From Megalobrama amblycephala (taxonomy: Eukaryota > Chordata > Actinopteri > Cypriniformes > Xenocyprididae): a DNA stretch of 64,000 nt. The notes under the pieces were generated by a model that ran no database searches, had not been told where the DNA came from, and saw nothing but the letters and a program-made list of their open reading frames with translations. The stretch lies in the NCBI RefSeq assembly GCF_018812025.1, contig NC_063045.1, forward strand, positions 60,681,839 to 60,745,838, in the 5' to 3' direction. Every line of letters starts with the position of its first letter. Within the stretch, counting starts at the first letter, position 1. This document shows positions 1-12,937 of this stretch, piece after piece. Made by a program: the position numbers and the translations under genes.

Positions 1-809
1 TCAGAATTCAAATGTCCTGATAATTTACTCTCCCATGTCATCCAAGATGTTTGTGTTTCTTTCTTCAGTTGAAAAGAAATGAAGGTTTTTGAGGAAAACG
101 ATCCAGGATTTTTCTCCATATAGTGGACTTCACTGGGGTTCAACGGGTCCAAATGTCAGTTTCAGTGCAGCTTCAAAGAGCTCTACATGATCCCAGACGA
201 GGAATAAGAGTCTTATCTAGTAAAATGATCGGTCATTTTCTAAAAAAATAAATAAAAATTACATACTTTTTAACCACAAATGCTCGTCTTGCACTGCTCT
301 GTGATGCTCCACACATTACGTAATCATGTTGGAAAGGTCATGCATGAAGTAGGCGGAAATATCGCGGTAGGGTGAAAAACTCAAACTCAAACTTCAAAAT
401 CGTCCGATATCGTTGTTTTACCTTTTTTTGTAAAGGCCATTTGAATTAGTCTTTGCATGTACACTTTGTAAACACTTTCCAACATGATTACGTAATGCGT
501 GGCACATCACAGAGCAGTGCAAGACGAGCATTTGTGGTTAAAAAGTATATAATTTTTATTCATTTTTTAGAAAATGACCAATGGTTTCTCTAGATGAGAC
601 TCTTATTCCTCGTCTGGGATCATGTAGAGCTCTTTGAAGCTGCACTGAAACTGACATTTGAACCCGTTGAACCCCAGTGAAGTCCACTATATGGAGAAAA
701 TCCTGGAATGTTTTCCTCAAAAACCTTCATTTCTTTTCAACTGAATAAAGAAAGACATGAACATCTTGGATGACATGGGAGTGAGTAAATTATCAGGAAA
801 TTTGAAGTG
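1..809. mobile_element. Palindromic foldback (MITE-like) element
   Basis: The left arm (about 1-337) and the right arm (about 473-809) are imperfect reverse complements around a spacer of about 135 bp. For example, the stretch near 35-48 (catgtcatccaagatg) is mirrored near 761-776, and gatcccagacgagg near 188-203 is mirrored near 609-625. The left edge coincides with the window edge, so the terminus may be incomplete. No transposase frame is present. It is best described as a non-autonomous foldback DNA element; the family is not assigned. Confidence 0.8.
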
Positions 810-1029
810 AACTGTGGCTACTAAGCTCTCAAAAGAAGATAAAACACTAACACTATGGCTTTATAAGTCTTTTAGACTTTTAGTCCAAAACAATTTCACC
901 GTAGTTCTCAAATTGTTCAATTTTCAGAGATTTAAATCTGCCATAGACCCACTGAATTGGAAAAAAAAAAAGTCACACATTTGGAACAACATGTAGTTTT
1001 CACCTGAAATATTCCTTTAATGCCATATT

Positions 1030-1436
1030 TACACTAGCGTTCAAAGGTTTGGGGTCTAATATTTTTGAAAAGAAGTCTCTTCTGCTCACCAAGGCTGCAT
1101 TTATTAAAAAAATACTGTAAAAATAGTGAAATATTTTTACAATTTAAAATAACTATTTTCTAAGTGAATATATAGTAAAGTGTAATTTATATCCTGTGAT
1201 CAAAGCTGAATTTTCAGCATCATTACTCCAGTCTTCAGTGTCACATGATCCTTTAGAAATCATTCTAATATGATGATTTGCTGCTCAAGAAACATTTATG
1301 ATTATTATCAATAATGATGAAAAAACTGGAATGGATTCTCTGATGAACAGAAAGAACATTTATTTGTAATAAAAATATTTTGTAACATTATAAATGTCTT
1401 AAAATCTTACTGACCCCAAACTTTAAATGACAGTGT
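1030..1436 (+). mobile_element. TIR element, 'CAAAAGTTTGGGG' family, copy 1
   Basis: It begins with tacactagcgttcaaaggt and ends with ctgaccccaaactttaaatg and cagtgt, which are imperfect terminal inverted repeats. The interior (gctcaccaaggctgcattta, then tcttcagtgtcacatgatcc) recurs at 45640-46430 and 62929-63401. The TA at the ends suggests a TA target duplication, but this is not certain. No coding capacity is visible. Confidence 0.75.
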
Positions 1437-1904
1437 TCATAAAGACTTTTGTTTTCCTCATTGAAATTAGACACAGAGAGAAAGACTAAGGTAAACATGA
1501 GAGGGTCATGTGATCTGAGGGCAAACACACACATACGCACACACTCAAACAACAGTGAACCATCAATGTCATCAATGGATGAGAGGTAAATGTTTATGTG
1601 GGTCTGATTCAAATTAGCATAATTTGTGTTTGGTTAATTGGCCTTTTTCGACCTGTAGATCTTTTTGTGAAGTGAAATCAAATGAGATCACTATTCTTTA
1701 CCTTTTTTTCTTTTGGTTACTAAGCATGAAAACTATAAGAAATGGGTGTTTTTATATCTGCATGGGCAAATGAAATTATGATGAATCACAACACAAGCAT
1801 CTTATTTTTAGTGTGGCGTGTCCACATAAAAGAAAACTCAACTGACCTAAAATAAAGCAAAGGATAATGGGAGAATGGCACATTTTAAATGGTTGGAGTA
1901 CTCA

Positions 1905-2860
<956 letters not shown>

Positions 2861-3153
2861 AATAATAATAAGTATGCAAGAGAACAATAGTGATGCTTTG
2901 GCTTTGTCAAGCACCGCTAATAATGATCTTAGTCTTTCCTTCCTGTGACAGAAAATACAAGAGTTTGCATTGAATTCAATCCTAGTTACAGTTTGTGTAA
3001 TGAAAATACCAAGAACATCCTGGAAAAAAAAAAACATGAATAATGCAGGACTTTTAATTATAAACAAGCCAAAAATACAGAGGGACTCTTATTTTGAAAT
3101 GTCCATGCTTTACTATTACCGGCTACTTATTCAAAAAGACGAGAAACTATGCA

Positions 3154-3660
3154 CTCTAAAGACCTGGGTATACTTCGTTTTTTTACACAGTCGAACGCAC
3201 AGCCTTGGAAAGTATACTTCTCTTGACTCGTACGCGTACACAGGCGTTTGACGCATGCACAATTTTGAGCAATCTCTCTCAACCCATGTAAACATCTTTG
3301 TCTTCTTTCATGCTAGAGTTGTATAAATGAGGGTACTTTTTTCACACAATCTCTCGTCTATATAGGCCTCAAATGTCGCTGTAGCTTGCATGTGTTCCTT
3401 TCGGTCTGTTCGGTTTATGCAATTTTTCTTTGACTACCTTGTGAATCGACGCCCCCAGAGCACGGTTGCCACCTTGTGGATAAACAAATTACTGCAAAAA
3501 AAATTAAATGCGCATGTGCGACCTGTGCATACAAGTATGCGCGGTTACAAAAATCCGGCGGTGCGCGTACTCTTCTGATGACGGAATTCACATCACGTGC
3601 ACGCTAACCCTCGCGTACGCGTAAAAAGTGAACTCTACTTTCGGCTTTACAACCATCTAC
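3154..3660. repeat. CpG-rich repeat with gtacgcgtac motifs
   Basis: This patch of CpG-rich sequence sits in AT-rich intron. It has tcgtacgcgtacacaggcgt near 3228-3246 and a related cgcgtacgcgtaaaaagtga near 3612-3632, in partly inverted arrangement. It resembles a short non-autonomous DNA element, but termini and target duplication were not found. No gene is supported. Confidence 0.4.
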
Positions 3661-3879
3661 AACATATTACAATATAAACATTGACATAATTCGCCACCAG
3701 CATATATAAGCAATCGTTTGACATAAATGCGCAAGATTCATCGACTGCGAACTGCTCTGAAACAGCGAACCTATGTATTGTGTTTGCAAACAGCGATGGC
3801 GTTTTTGTGGGCGGAGCCTACCTGGTGGCAGAAAATGACAGTTCTGCAGTAGCAGTCTGTGGAAGCCACAGAATAAAAG

Positions 3880-4060
3880 TGTAAAAAATTATAATTTCGA
3901 GTTTATATCTCACAATTATGACTTTTTTTTAACGCAAATCCCACAATTCTTAGAAGGAAAAGGAGAACTGTGAGATATACTTGTCATTCTGTCTTTTTTT
4001 CCTCAGAATTGCGAATTTATATCCTGCGATTCTGACTTTTTCCCCCTTAGAATTTGATAC
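3880..4060. repeat. Short copy of the tcagaattgcga/gtttatatct repeat
   Basis: It contains tcagaattgcgaatttatat and gtttatatctcacaatt units of the same motif family that is expanded at 33140-34578 and also occurs at 15010-15120 and 43555-43820. Here it is a short, diverged patch. Confidence 0.5.
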
Positions 4061-5620
4061 AAACTGAATTTTGAATTGTGAATATCTAGTTTACATCAAA
4101 TTTATGCTTTAATAGTAAACTAATAATTGCAGGTTTCAACAGTCCAGGCTGTGACTTGCAACATAAACGTCTGCGTTTAGCTTCAAAAGGCGTCTTCAAT
4201 GACGGTATTCTATAGAAATGAAGACTATAGAAATTTTTTTCTCTTATTCTGTGGATTTTGCCCATTTTCGTCCACTTGTTACCTCTATTTTTCTGCCACC
4301 ACTATGCATGCGCAGTGACGTAACTGTGATGTCCGCTCCAAACTGGTCTATAGAATGCGTAACTGCGCCTCGCTTTGACTTTGAAACGTGCAGTACTCAT
4401 ATTTATTAATAAATCATAGCCTTTTGAAGTTTAATACTCACATCAGACTTCCTGTTTTTCCGTCTCCAAATTTAAGAGCTCTTAAAATAATCATTTAGAT
4501 GTTTATTATACCATTTAAGATATATTTCATCTATTTATAGTTGCAAATATGAGTGAAACTCTCGCACTAATGACCTGTAGGGGGCGATGTTCACCACCTC
4601 ACAGATCTGAGCATTAATGAAGATGGACCCAAGGAAGCATGTTTGCGAACACATGGGGATTGCCTTAACTAACGCTTAAAGCTGCTTATCATAATGACCC
4701 TACACTCGCAGTGAGGTTTCCCTCCCAGTGACGTCTAGTGCACAGGTGTACATTGTCACTGGGTTTAGCTGTCATTATCCCGTACATTGTGTTTAAGAGG
4801 CTGTTAGGTGGCTAATCGCCACGGTGATGTACTTGTGACGTCACAGGCAGTGATTCATTAGGTGACCGAGTTTCCCCGCGAGCGTCCCCACGTAGCTCAT
4901 CTGAAACCCCAGTGACTCACTCTCCGACTGTTTTAAAGATTCGCTGCAATTTCCTAGAAAGTCTGAATGGGTGAAACTGGCAGAAACACGTGGAACTGTA
5001 ACGCTGCCGCGTGGACGAGATGCTCTTCACTTATAGGGAAAACACAAGAGCAGATTTCAAAACCAAAGAATCATGAGGCCTGTCCGGTGGGAAAAAAAAT
5101 GAGCAGGGAAAGAGATACTCTGATAAACGTGGGGAACATGCTGAAATTCCTCTCCTAAAAAGGATGAGAGCCGTCAGCTCAGTGAAGATCTAAACGCACC
5201 TACAGTACGCTCGCTAACACAAGCCAGACCGCTGTGTGTTAGCAAAACACAACTGCAGACTCACATCGTCTTGTCTGAATAGAAATGACAGCTGGAAATA
5301 ATGTAAACATGTTTGCTGAAGCACATATGAACGGTTTGATGTATAGCAACCTGCTAAACAGAGAGAAGTCGTCCTGTAACTTGATCTGAGCTGAAAGTGC
5401 TCCAGGAAGCTCTTTCCTCGTCCTTAAAGCTTCGAAACCAGAGAATGTTTTGAAAGACTTGCTTTGAGGTCTGAGAACAAGACGCTTCTGTTCCTTCCTG
5501 TTTCACACTTTGGCCACTTTTGCATCGCTGTGGTTGAGACAAAGTTGAGCAAAACTCACAAGCCTGAACAATTACTGAATACAATCAAATATAAAGAATC
5601 AAATGACAATCATTTAATCT
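4060..5620. other. Intronic sequence, no gene seen
   Basis: This is intron between the D9 exon and the UCR1 exon. It looks largely unique at 4600-5500 and somewhat richer in CpG near 4840-4900. The open frames here are short and lack splice-consistent boundaries. A full CRE octamer is listed separately. Confidence 0.5.
4836..4843. promoter_or_regulatory. Full palindromic CRE octamer
   Basis: TGACGTCA is the perfect binding site for CREB/ATF factors. It sits about 2.7 kb upstream of the UCR1 exon in what appears to be unique intron with nearby CpGs. pde4d is known for cAMP-induced transcription from intronic promoters, so the site is plausible, but an octamer alone is weak evidence. Others occur at 10680-10687, 13118-13125 (inside a transposon) and 15750-15757. 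Confidence 0.3.
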
Positions 5621-5629
5621 ATCATTCTA

Positions 5630-5668
5630 TACTGTCCATCTATCCATCTGTCCGTTTGCCCTTCTATC

Positions 5669-5727
<59 letters not shown>

Positions 5728-6071
5728 CGTCTGCCCTTCCATCCATCCAACTATGTATCTGTCCATCTATCCATCTATCTATCTGTCTGTGCGTCTGCCC
5801 TTCCATCTATCTATCTATCCATCTATTCATCTATCCGTCCATCTGCCCTTCCATCCATCCATCCATCCATGTATCTGTCCGTCTATCCATTTATCAATCC
5901 ATCCGTCTGCTTCTATCTATCTATCTATCTATCTATCCATCTGTCCGTCTATCCATCTATCTATCCGTCCGTCTGCCCTTCCATCCATCCATCTATGTAT
6001 CTGTCCGTCTATCCATCTATCCATCTATCAATCCGTCCATCTGACCTTCTATCTATCTATCCGTCTGCCCT

Positions 6072-6110
<39 letters not shown>

Positions 6111-6564
6111 GTCCATCTATTCATCTATCCATCCGTCTGCCCTTCCATCCATCCATCCATCCATCCATCTATGTATCTGTCCGTCTATCCATCTATCAAT
6201 CCATCCGTCTGCCCTTCCATCCATCCATCCATCCATCCATCTGTCCGTCTATCTATCCGTCCGTCTTCCCTTCCATCCATCCATCCATCTATCCATCTGT
6301 TCGTCTATCCATCTATCTATCCGTCCGTCTGCCCATCCATCCATCCATCCATCCATCCATCTATGTATCTGTCCATCTATCCATCTATCAATCCATCCGT
6401 CTGCCCTTCCATCCATCTATCCATCCATCCATCCATCCATCCATCCATCTGTCCGTCTATCTATCCATCCGTCTTCCCTTCCATCCATCCATCTATGTAT
6501 CTGTCCGTCTATCCATCTATCCATCTATCAATCCGTCCATCTGACCTTCTATCTATCTATCTAA

Positions 6565-6598
<34 letters not shown>

Positions 6599-6731
6599 GT
6601 CCATCTATTCATCTATCCATCCATCCATCCATCCATGTATCTGTCCGTCTATCCATCTATCAATCCATCCGTCTGCTTCTATCTATCTATCTATCTATCT
6701 ATCTATCCATCCATCCATCCATCCATCCATC
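5630..6731. repeat. 1.1-kb compound ATCT/ATCC tandem array
   Basis: Tetranucleotide atct and atcc runs are broken by recurring blocks such as ccgtctgcccttccatcc and caatccatccgtctgc, which gives a loose higher-order pattern. On the plus strand the tetramer reads as Ser-Ile-Tyr-Leu and Ser-Ile-His-Pro repeats, producing artificial open frames of up to 366 codons. It is not a gene. Confidence 0.95.
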
Positions 6732-6734
6732 ACC

Positions 6735-8690
6735 TACCTAAAAATTTCTTCAAAAACAAAGCCATGTTGAAGTTTTAAAAAGTTAAGATATGAGGTTTGT
6801 CTTGACAAACTCGTGATTTTCTTCTTGAAAAGTTCAGTTATATGAGTATTATTTAAATAGTTTTTAATTCTACTTCTTACATTAACATTACAATTCTGCA
6901 ATCCTGATTCAAATTTTATTCAAATTCAAGAATTAAATTGGAATTAAAAAGCATTCTTAGTTCAATTCTAAATGTTCTGAAATCCTGACATCGCTTGACA
7001 TCCAAGATCCTCAAAGCTCTGACTGACTGACCTTGAAGAGAGAAGCAGAAATCAATGAGCTCTTGTTCTGCAGCCAGATCCTTCAGCGTCAAGTCCTGAA
7101 AAGTCTTTGCTACATGTTTTCACCTGTCACATTACAGCCAAGACCCTAACCTTTATCATTTTCACATGCATGACATGTCTGCTGACCTTCTCGTGCTGTA
7201 CTCCAACGTAACACCAAACATTTGCTCATTTAATACGACAAAAATAAGAGTTCAGGGACTCTCAAATGCACCAGCATGGTGAACATCACCAAGTAAACCC
7301 CTTGATGTCTAGTGACGCACAGCAAATGAGACATTTGGGACACTGGAAAACTGGCTGCTTTTAGCTTCTCCGTGGGATGTTCTCCCGCACTGGGACGTGT
7401 TCTGTACTACAGTGGGATTTGGCCTGTTCTGACCTCAGATCTGTGACGAAAGCCACAGTATTACACCAGCTCCATTAGCACGTTATCATCCTAATGCTCT
7501 TCTGCACGGGAGCGTAAAGATACCTGAGCCTTAGCCGATACTGTCGGAGTAGTGTATTGCGATACGTCCGCCAGAGGAGCGCTGGAGGGACAGAACGGAT
7601 ATACCGTATTACTTCACCGCCAACTCTAATAACCAACCCGCAACATTGCGAGAATACATCGAAACCTGTCCGGAGGCTGTTTGTCTTGGACAGTCACCAT
7701 GGGAATGCACACTAAACTGTGATGTCAAACTACTGTGTGAATTGGAAAAAAATTGAGTACTACAGGATATTAAATGAACATTTGATTAGGCACATTAACC
7801 ACAAACATGCACGGTTTGGCGCATTTACATGAAGCATCACTCACAACGCATCTCATTTCAGTAATATGACGCTTTTCCTAGAGAAAGCAGGAAATAACTT
7901 GATTTTATCATTCAGATCTGATTATACTGTGAAAAGTGAAACATGTCAGCTGTGATATTATTGGTTATGTCATTTTTTCCAACCTCAGACCCTTGGCTAC
8001 ATCAGTGGAAAAGAAATCATTTTTACATTAACATGCTCTGATGAATTTATTTAAGAATTTATTTATTTGCAAAAGCATCACCAGTGTCCATCTATGGGAA
8101 TGCTTCTGAATGAAAGACAGCTGTATCACATTTGCTACTTTCTTAAAGAGACAGTTCACCCAAAAATTCTGTCATCATTTATTCATGACATACTGTATGA
8201 CACTTTAATTTTTCTGTGAAACAGGTTTTTTGTAGAATATTTACACAAAAAAAAAAAAAAAAAAAAAAAACAGTAGCGCATTTTCCGGAATATAAGTCGT
8301 CTTTTTTCTTTTCATCCTAAAAGTCGTGGGGACTTTTTGTGAGTTTATTTGTTTAAGTTTAAATATTATTTCACAGTATTTCTAAAAGTAATAATAAAAT
8401 GTGACTTATAAACCGATGCAACCAGGGTTATTATTGTTAATTAAAGTTATTAAACACATTTGAAATTGTTAATTGAAATAAATAAAACAAATATGAGATG
8501 AAAAACTTCAACTAAACAAAAATTATAAACTTTGCCATGGCAACTAACTAAAATAAATTTAAAATGGCTAACCTAACTGGAAATAAATAAATAAAAATGA
8601 TAAAAGCACATAACAAAATTACTAAAAGTTAAACTAAAATTAAAATGAATTTAAACTGAAAATATGAAAATAAATGCTAATTCAAAATAT
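6735..8690. other. Intronic sequence, no gene seen
   Basis: Looks mostly unique at 7000-7720, including a CpG-containing stretch at 7500-7680. It turns AT-rich afterwards, with a poly-A run at about 8249-8270. A fragment resembling one end of the agttcaccc MITE family lies at 8147-8175. No exon with plausible splice sites was recognised on either strand. Confidence 0.5.
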
Positions 8691-8697
8691 TAATAAA

Positions 8698-9203
8698 AGG
8701 GTTAGTTCACCCAAAAACAAAAATAATCACCCGTTATGAATCTTTTGTGTCGAATCAGCGGTTCGGAGCGCCAAAGTCACGTGATTTCAGCAGTTTGGCG
8801 GTTTGACACACGATCCAAATCATGATTCGATACAAAAGATTCATAACACTCCGAACCACTGATTCGATACAAAAGATTCATAACGCTCCGAAGCTTCCTG
8901 AAGCAGTGTTTTGAAATCGGCCATCACTATATAAGTCGTTATTTTGTTTTTTTGGTGCACCAAAAATATTCTCGTCACTTTATAATATTAATATTGAACC
9001 ACTGTACTCACATGAACTGATTTAAATATGTTTTTAGTACATTAATGGATCTTGAGAGAGGAAATGTCATTGCTCAGGCCATCGGATTTCATCAAAAATA
9101 TCTTAATTTGTGTTTTGAAGATGAACGAAGGTCTTACGGGTTTGGAACGGCATGAGCGTGAGTAATAAATGACATTATTTTCATTTTTGAGTGAACTAGC
9201 CCT
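8698..9203. mobile_element. hAT-like MITE with 8-bp target duplication
   Basis: The termini are agggttagttcac at 8698 and gtgaactagccct ending at 9203, a good inverted pair. The flanks are identical 8-mers, ttaataaa (8690-8697 and 9204-9211), typical of hAT-superfamily insertion. The 506-bp element has no coding capacity. It contains a repeated block with cgattcgatacaaaagattc type sequence near 8736-8885, partly inverted. Confidence 0.85.
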
Positions 9204-9211
9204 TTAATAAA

Positions 9212-9640
9212 AAATATAATAGTTTATACAATATTAAAATAAGACTTTCCGATCTTTTTTTTCTCTCTCTCTCTCTAAACAATGCAATTGTTGTCAGGTG
9301 TGACAACAAATGTTGTCTTATAGTCAGGTGTGACTTCTTTTCTGTAAAATACAATAAATGATGACAACTTCCATTTTGGGGGTGAACTATCACTTTAAAT
9401 ATAATAAAGCAAACTATAAACAAAAATTCGAGACAAAGGTCAGCGGAGCGGAAACAAGCGTGACATCTACCCTAGTGAAAAATAATACAAGCACAGCGGT
9501 CAAACACATCTGTCTAGCGCGTTTACATTGAAAAACAATGGAAAAACATTGCATTGGGACGGGAAACGTGTTCTGTGTGAACGGCCCCTAACACATACAG
9601 CAGCACAACACACTCTTGAAAACTCCTTCATCCAGCAGGC
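9212..9640. other. AT-rich intron with repeat fragments
   Basis: A short pyrimidine run (ctctctctct near 9263) and repeat-like text (gcgtttacattgaaaaacaa near 9519-9538) are present. No gene is supported. Confidence 0.35.
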
Positions 9641-10210
9641 CGACCTGACACATCCGATCTGCTTCACCAGACGTCACGCCGAAGGCTTAACATCACGCGC
9701 GGCTCGCATCAAAGACCCCGAGCTCCGTCACGTGAGCCGCGGCGGCGTCACAGAGCAGCTGCACCTCTTCCCATTTAAAGCACGCGGGTCGGCTATGTTT
9801 GGGGTGCGCTGGCAGGTATCTGTCCACCGGGGCCCCGTCTCTGAGAGGCTGACGCACGACGGGGGCCCAGGGCTCCTACAGGGCCCTCTCTAATTGGCCT
9901 GACCGTCAACTGCAGGCACATGGACGACAATGAGTTTATTTATAAAGGTGCCGAAGACGCACGGGAAGAGAGAGAAAGAGAGATGCCCTTGGCCTATTTT
10001 GGCAGAGGTCGTCCCCAGATAGATCGCAGGCAGGAGACAGAGTCCAGAGAGACAAAGGGGGAGAGAAGTCGTTTGGTGACGGTGCCACGAGGCGACAGGA
10101 TGCACGTCTTTCTGAGCGCGTGCAGTGCGGCCTGCCGCAGGTTTCCAGGTCAGAGCAGGCTGACGGTGTGAGGCGAGAGGAGAAAGAGACGAGCACTGGA
10201 GCATGATGGG
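9640..10210. promoter_or_regulatory. GC-rich island, candidate regulatory region
   Basis: This is one of the GC- and CpG-richest intervals of the window, in otherwise AT-rich intron. It includes cacgtgagccgcggcggcg near 9730-9748 and a TATAAAG on the plus strand at 9941-9947. Open frames occur on both strands but none has a recognisable protein or a convincing splice structure. It lies about 2 kb inside the intron following the D9 exon. It could be a promoter, an enhancer, or simply composition. Confidence 0.3.
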
Positions 10211-10937
10211 GCATCTGTTCTTTAATACGCTCCTGCAACATACTCATAGTAGAAGAGTCACCTTATTGTTTCAAGACGAGTATTATCCTGCAGTAATGAT
10301 GCATATTGTGCCGTATTGCAGGATAATAACTGCTGAGATGTTTATTCTGGTGCAGGAATGCGTGAGCTATTGTGGTCTCTTGTGTTGTGAATGGTCTCTA
10401 ATGGCGCATCTGAAATTTGACTCAAGCTCCCAACTGACAGGATTATGAAAGAGCGAAGGACCAGTGGTCAACGCTGGGAAAAGATTCACATCTTTTATGG
10501 GCAATGATATTTTTACACTGCACTAATGCCACAGTGATGTCAGCCAACAACAAACACACCAGAACTGTCAGTGTCAACTAGAAGTGACAGAAATTCATTT
10601 ATACATGTATTGTGAGCGATTCATTAGTGCATGTTATTCCATATAACAACAAAAACTTTGAACAACTTTCCTTTTCGGCTGACGTCACCAAACCCTTGTT
10701 TTTCAACTTGACTCCATTCTCGTATGTAACGCCCTCTTTTTACAACGCAGTCAATTCCAGATAGATCAAATAGGTCTCGTCCTACAGTTTTTCTTGTTAA
10801 ATATCCTGTTTTACTCAGAAATAGGTTACAAATGTAACATGGGTTTCATGTTGACTAAATATTTAACCACATTATAGGAACACAGTGTTTGATGAGTCAT
10901 TAACACAAAAAGTAGTGATTACTAATCAAATTGTGAC

Positions 10938-11368
10938 TATATATATATATATATATATTATTTTTAAATAAATAAAGAAAAATATTAAACATACTTTTGA
11001 AGTACATATATATAATATTCTTTAGTTGCAAAATAATATATATATATAATTATTATTATTATTATTGTAAAATAATATAAATACTATTAAAAATAAGCAA
11101 AATATGTAACAATACTTTTAATTATAAAATAATTTAAAATACTTTTGAATTACTTATATATAATATTCCTTAGTTATAAAATAATTTAGATACTATTAAA
11201 ATATTTTTGAATATATTTTGAAATATATAATATTATTTTTAAAAAATAAACAAAAATATTAAAAATACTTTTGAAGTACATATATAATATTCTTTAGTTG
11301 CAAAATAATTTAGATACTATTAAAAATAAGCAAAAATACTTTTAATTATAAAATTTAAAATACTTTTG

Positions 11369-11428
<60 letters not shown>

Positions 11429-11467
11429 CTTTAGTTATAAAATAATTTATATACTATTAAAATATTT

Positions 11468-11514
<47 letters not shown>
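10938..11514. repeat. (TA)n arrays in AT-rich intron
   Basis: Dinucleotide TA runs lie at about 10938-10959, 11371-11423 and 11473-11514. They are separated by diverged tandem copies of a unit containing tacttttgaa and tattctttagt. Confidence 0.85.
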
Positions 11515-11516
<2 letters not shown>

Positions 11517-11822
11517 TAACACTTAAGTTCCATTAGTTAACTACTACATTAATTAACATGAACCAATAATGAACTGCACTTATACCGCATTTATTAATCT
11601 TTGTTAATGTTAATTTCAACATTTACTAATATTATTAAAATCTTATTAAAATAATAATTATTAAAATCAGGTTAACATTAGTTAATGCACTGTGAACTAA
11701 CATGAACAACTGTATTTTCATTAACTAATGTTAACAAAGATTAGTAAATAAAAAGTAGTTAGTTCATGTTAGTTAATACATTAACTAACGTTTAACTAAT
11801 GAACCTTACTTTAAAGTGTTAT
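11515..11822. mobile_element. TIR element, 'ggtaacactt' family
   Basis: It starts ggtaacacttaagttccat and ends ttactttaaagtgttat, an imperfect inverted pair. The interior is built of gttaactaatgttaac-type words that are largely self-complementary. It lies directly against a (TA)n run, consistent with insertion at TA. It is non-coding. Confidence 0.7.
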
Positions 11823-12165
11823 CTCTCTCTCTATATATATATATTCAAATTGTCTCCGTCAACCATATATACACATATTTACATACATGTACATATGTAT
11901 ATATACATATATATGAAAAGAGTTTGGATCTAAAACAGCTTCAGCCATAATTTAAGTTACTGGACATAGCAAAAAATAATTAGCTATCAGTATCAGCCTT
12001 GAATGTGGGTGCTTACCAAAATAATAACTATAATATTAATACAAAGTAGTCTGTGGCAGACACCAAACTATGAGATGACACTGTCCACACTCAATAGTAA
12101 GCAGGGTCTGAACGCATGCCGCATGCCTGTGAGCCGCCAGAGAGCCAGAATGAGAAAAACTTTAC

Positions 12166-12230
12166 CAGATTCCCTCCGTGTTCCTGAGAGAGCTGGTGGA
12201 ACGGGAGCGCGGTTTCATAACGATACTCAT
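12166..12230 (-). CDS. pde4d: pde4d first coding exon, PDE4D9-type isoform
   Basis: This first coding exon begins with ATG at 12230 in good context (a G three bases before ATG, gcc immediately upstream) and encodes MSIVMKPRSRSTSSLRNTEG followed by Ile and TG of a split Cys codon. The donor gtaaag follows directly. Spliced to 2097 it gives ...GIC then FDVDNG, in frame. The mammalian PDE4D9 N-terminus, as I remember it, shares MSI(I)MKPRSRSTSSLR and ends in ...VC, so the assignment is strong. The short peptide is the isoform-specific region thought to direct the enzyme to partner proteins; mammalian PDE4D9 is reported to associate with the beta-2 adrenergic receptor. RSRS and STSS are possible phosphorylation motifs. 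A 9-codon upstream frame precedes it (see findings). Confidence 0.93.
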
Positions 12231-12560
12231 GGCGAAACGTGTTCTGTCGTCTCTCGGTTTTCTCTAGACCTCGTCAGAGTCCGTCCTGCTCCGTGATGGA
12301 CATGTTCTCCAGATAATCCAGCTCTGTGCTCAAACTATGTGTCTCTCTCTGTGTCTGCAGGGGAAGTAAGCCGGAGTGTGTATCACGTTTCCAGTCCTCC
12401 TCTACTTTCTTTTCACTGGGTTGCAGTGGCCTAGCAGTGGGAGTGTGTGTGTGTGTGTGTGTGTGTGAGGAGGGATAAACCCTCAGGGTCCTGTGTGTGT
12501 GTGTGTGTGTGTGTTTGTGCTGTATCTCAGCGAGGGAACCAAAGCGGACGGCTTTAGGGA
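12231..12560 (-). promoter_or_regulatory. Probable 5' leader/promoter region of the D9-type transcript
   Basis: Sequence immediately upstream of the D9 ATG on the minus strand is moderately GC-rich and open, with two GT/CA dinucleotide runs at about 12446-12468 and 12491-12514. It should contain the leader and possibly the transcription start. No TATA box was recognised, so the limits are guesses. Confidence 0.4.
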
Positions 12561-12937
12561 GTGGAGGGGGTGGAAATGCAGCTGGTGACAGCGTCAGAGC
12601 CCACTTCTCAGAGGCATGGAGGACACACACATACACACACACGCTAACCATGACAAGACAACAAAAAACACCACCCAAGGGAGAGAAAAAGCACAATGAG
12701 ATCTCTTTAGCATCTCATTTCATTCTCCAACATAGAGAACAAATTGAGACCTCCTGCTTCTCACGTTTCTCACGTGCCTCTAGAGTTTCAGAAAAGACCT
12801 CAAACTGTGCTCAGATCTATTAGACACTTATAAGTCGTCACTTTCTAGTTTTAAAGCTCAGCTTTAAAACCATTTATAGTCTTTGGCTTTGCAATTAGAG
12901 GTGTTGATATGTCGTGTGGTGTTTGTTTTTATGTCTT

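Noticed and set aside
5464..6770. Open frames of 366, 263 and 199 codons on the plus strand
   Set aside because: They are translations of ATCT/ATCC tetramers (Ser-Ile-Tyr-Leu and Ser-Ile-His-Pro repeats) that are open in all three frames, with no other sequence content.
12274..12696. 140-codon minus-strand frame ending ...SITEQDGL
   Set aside because: It reads through GT/CA dinucleotide repeats and lies in the leader just upstream of the D9 start in another frame. Only the last 9 codons are of interest, as a short upstream frame.
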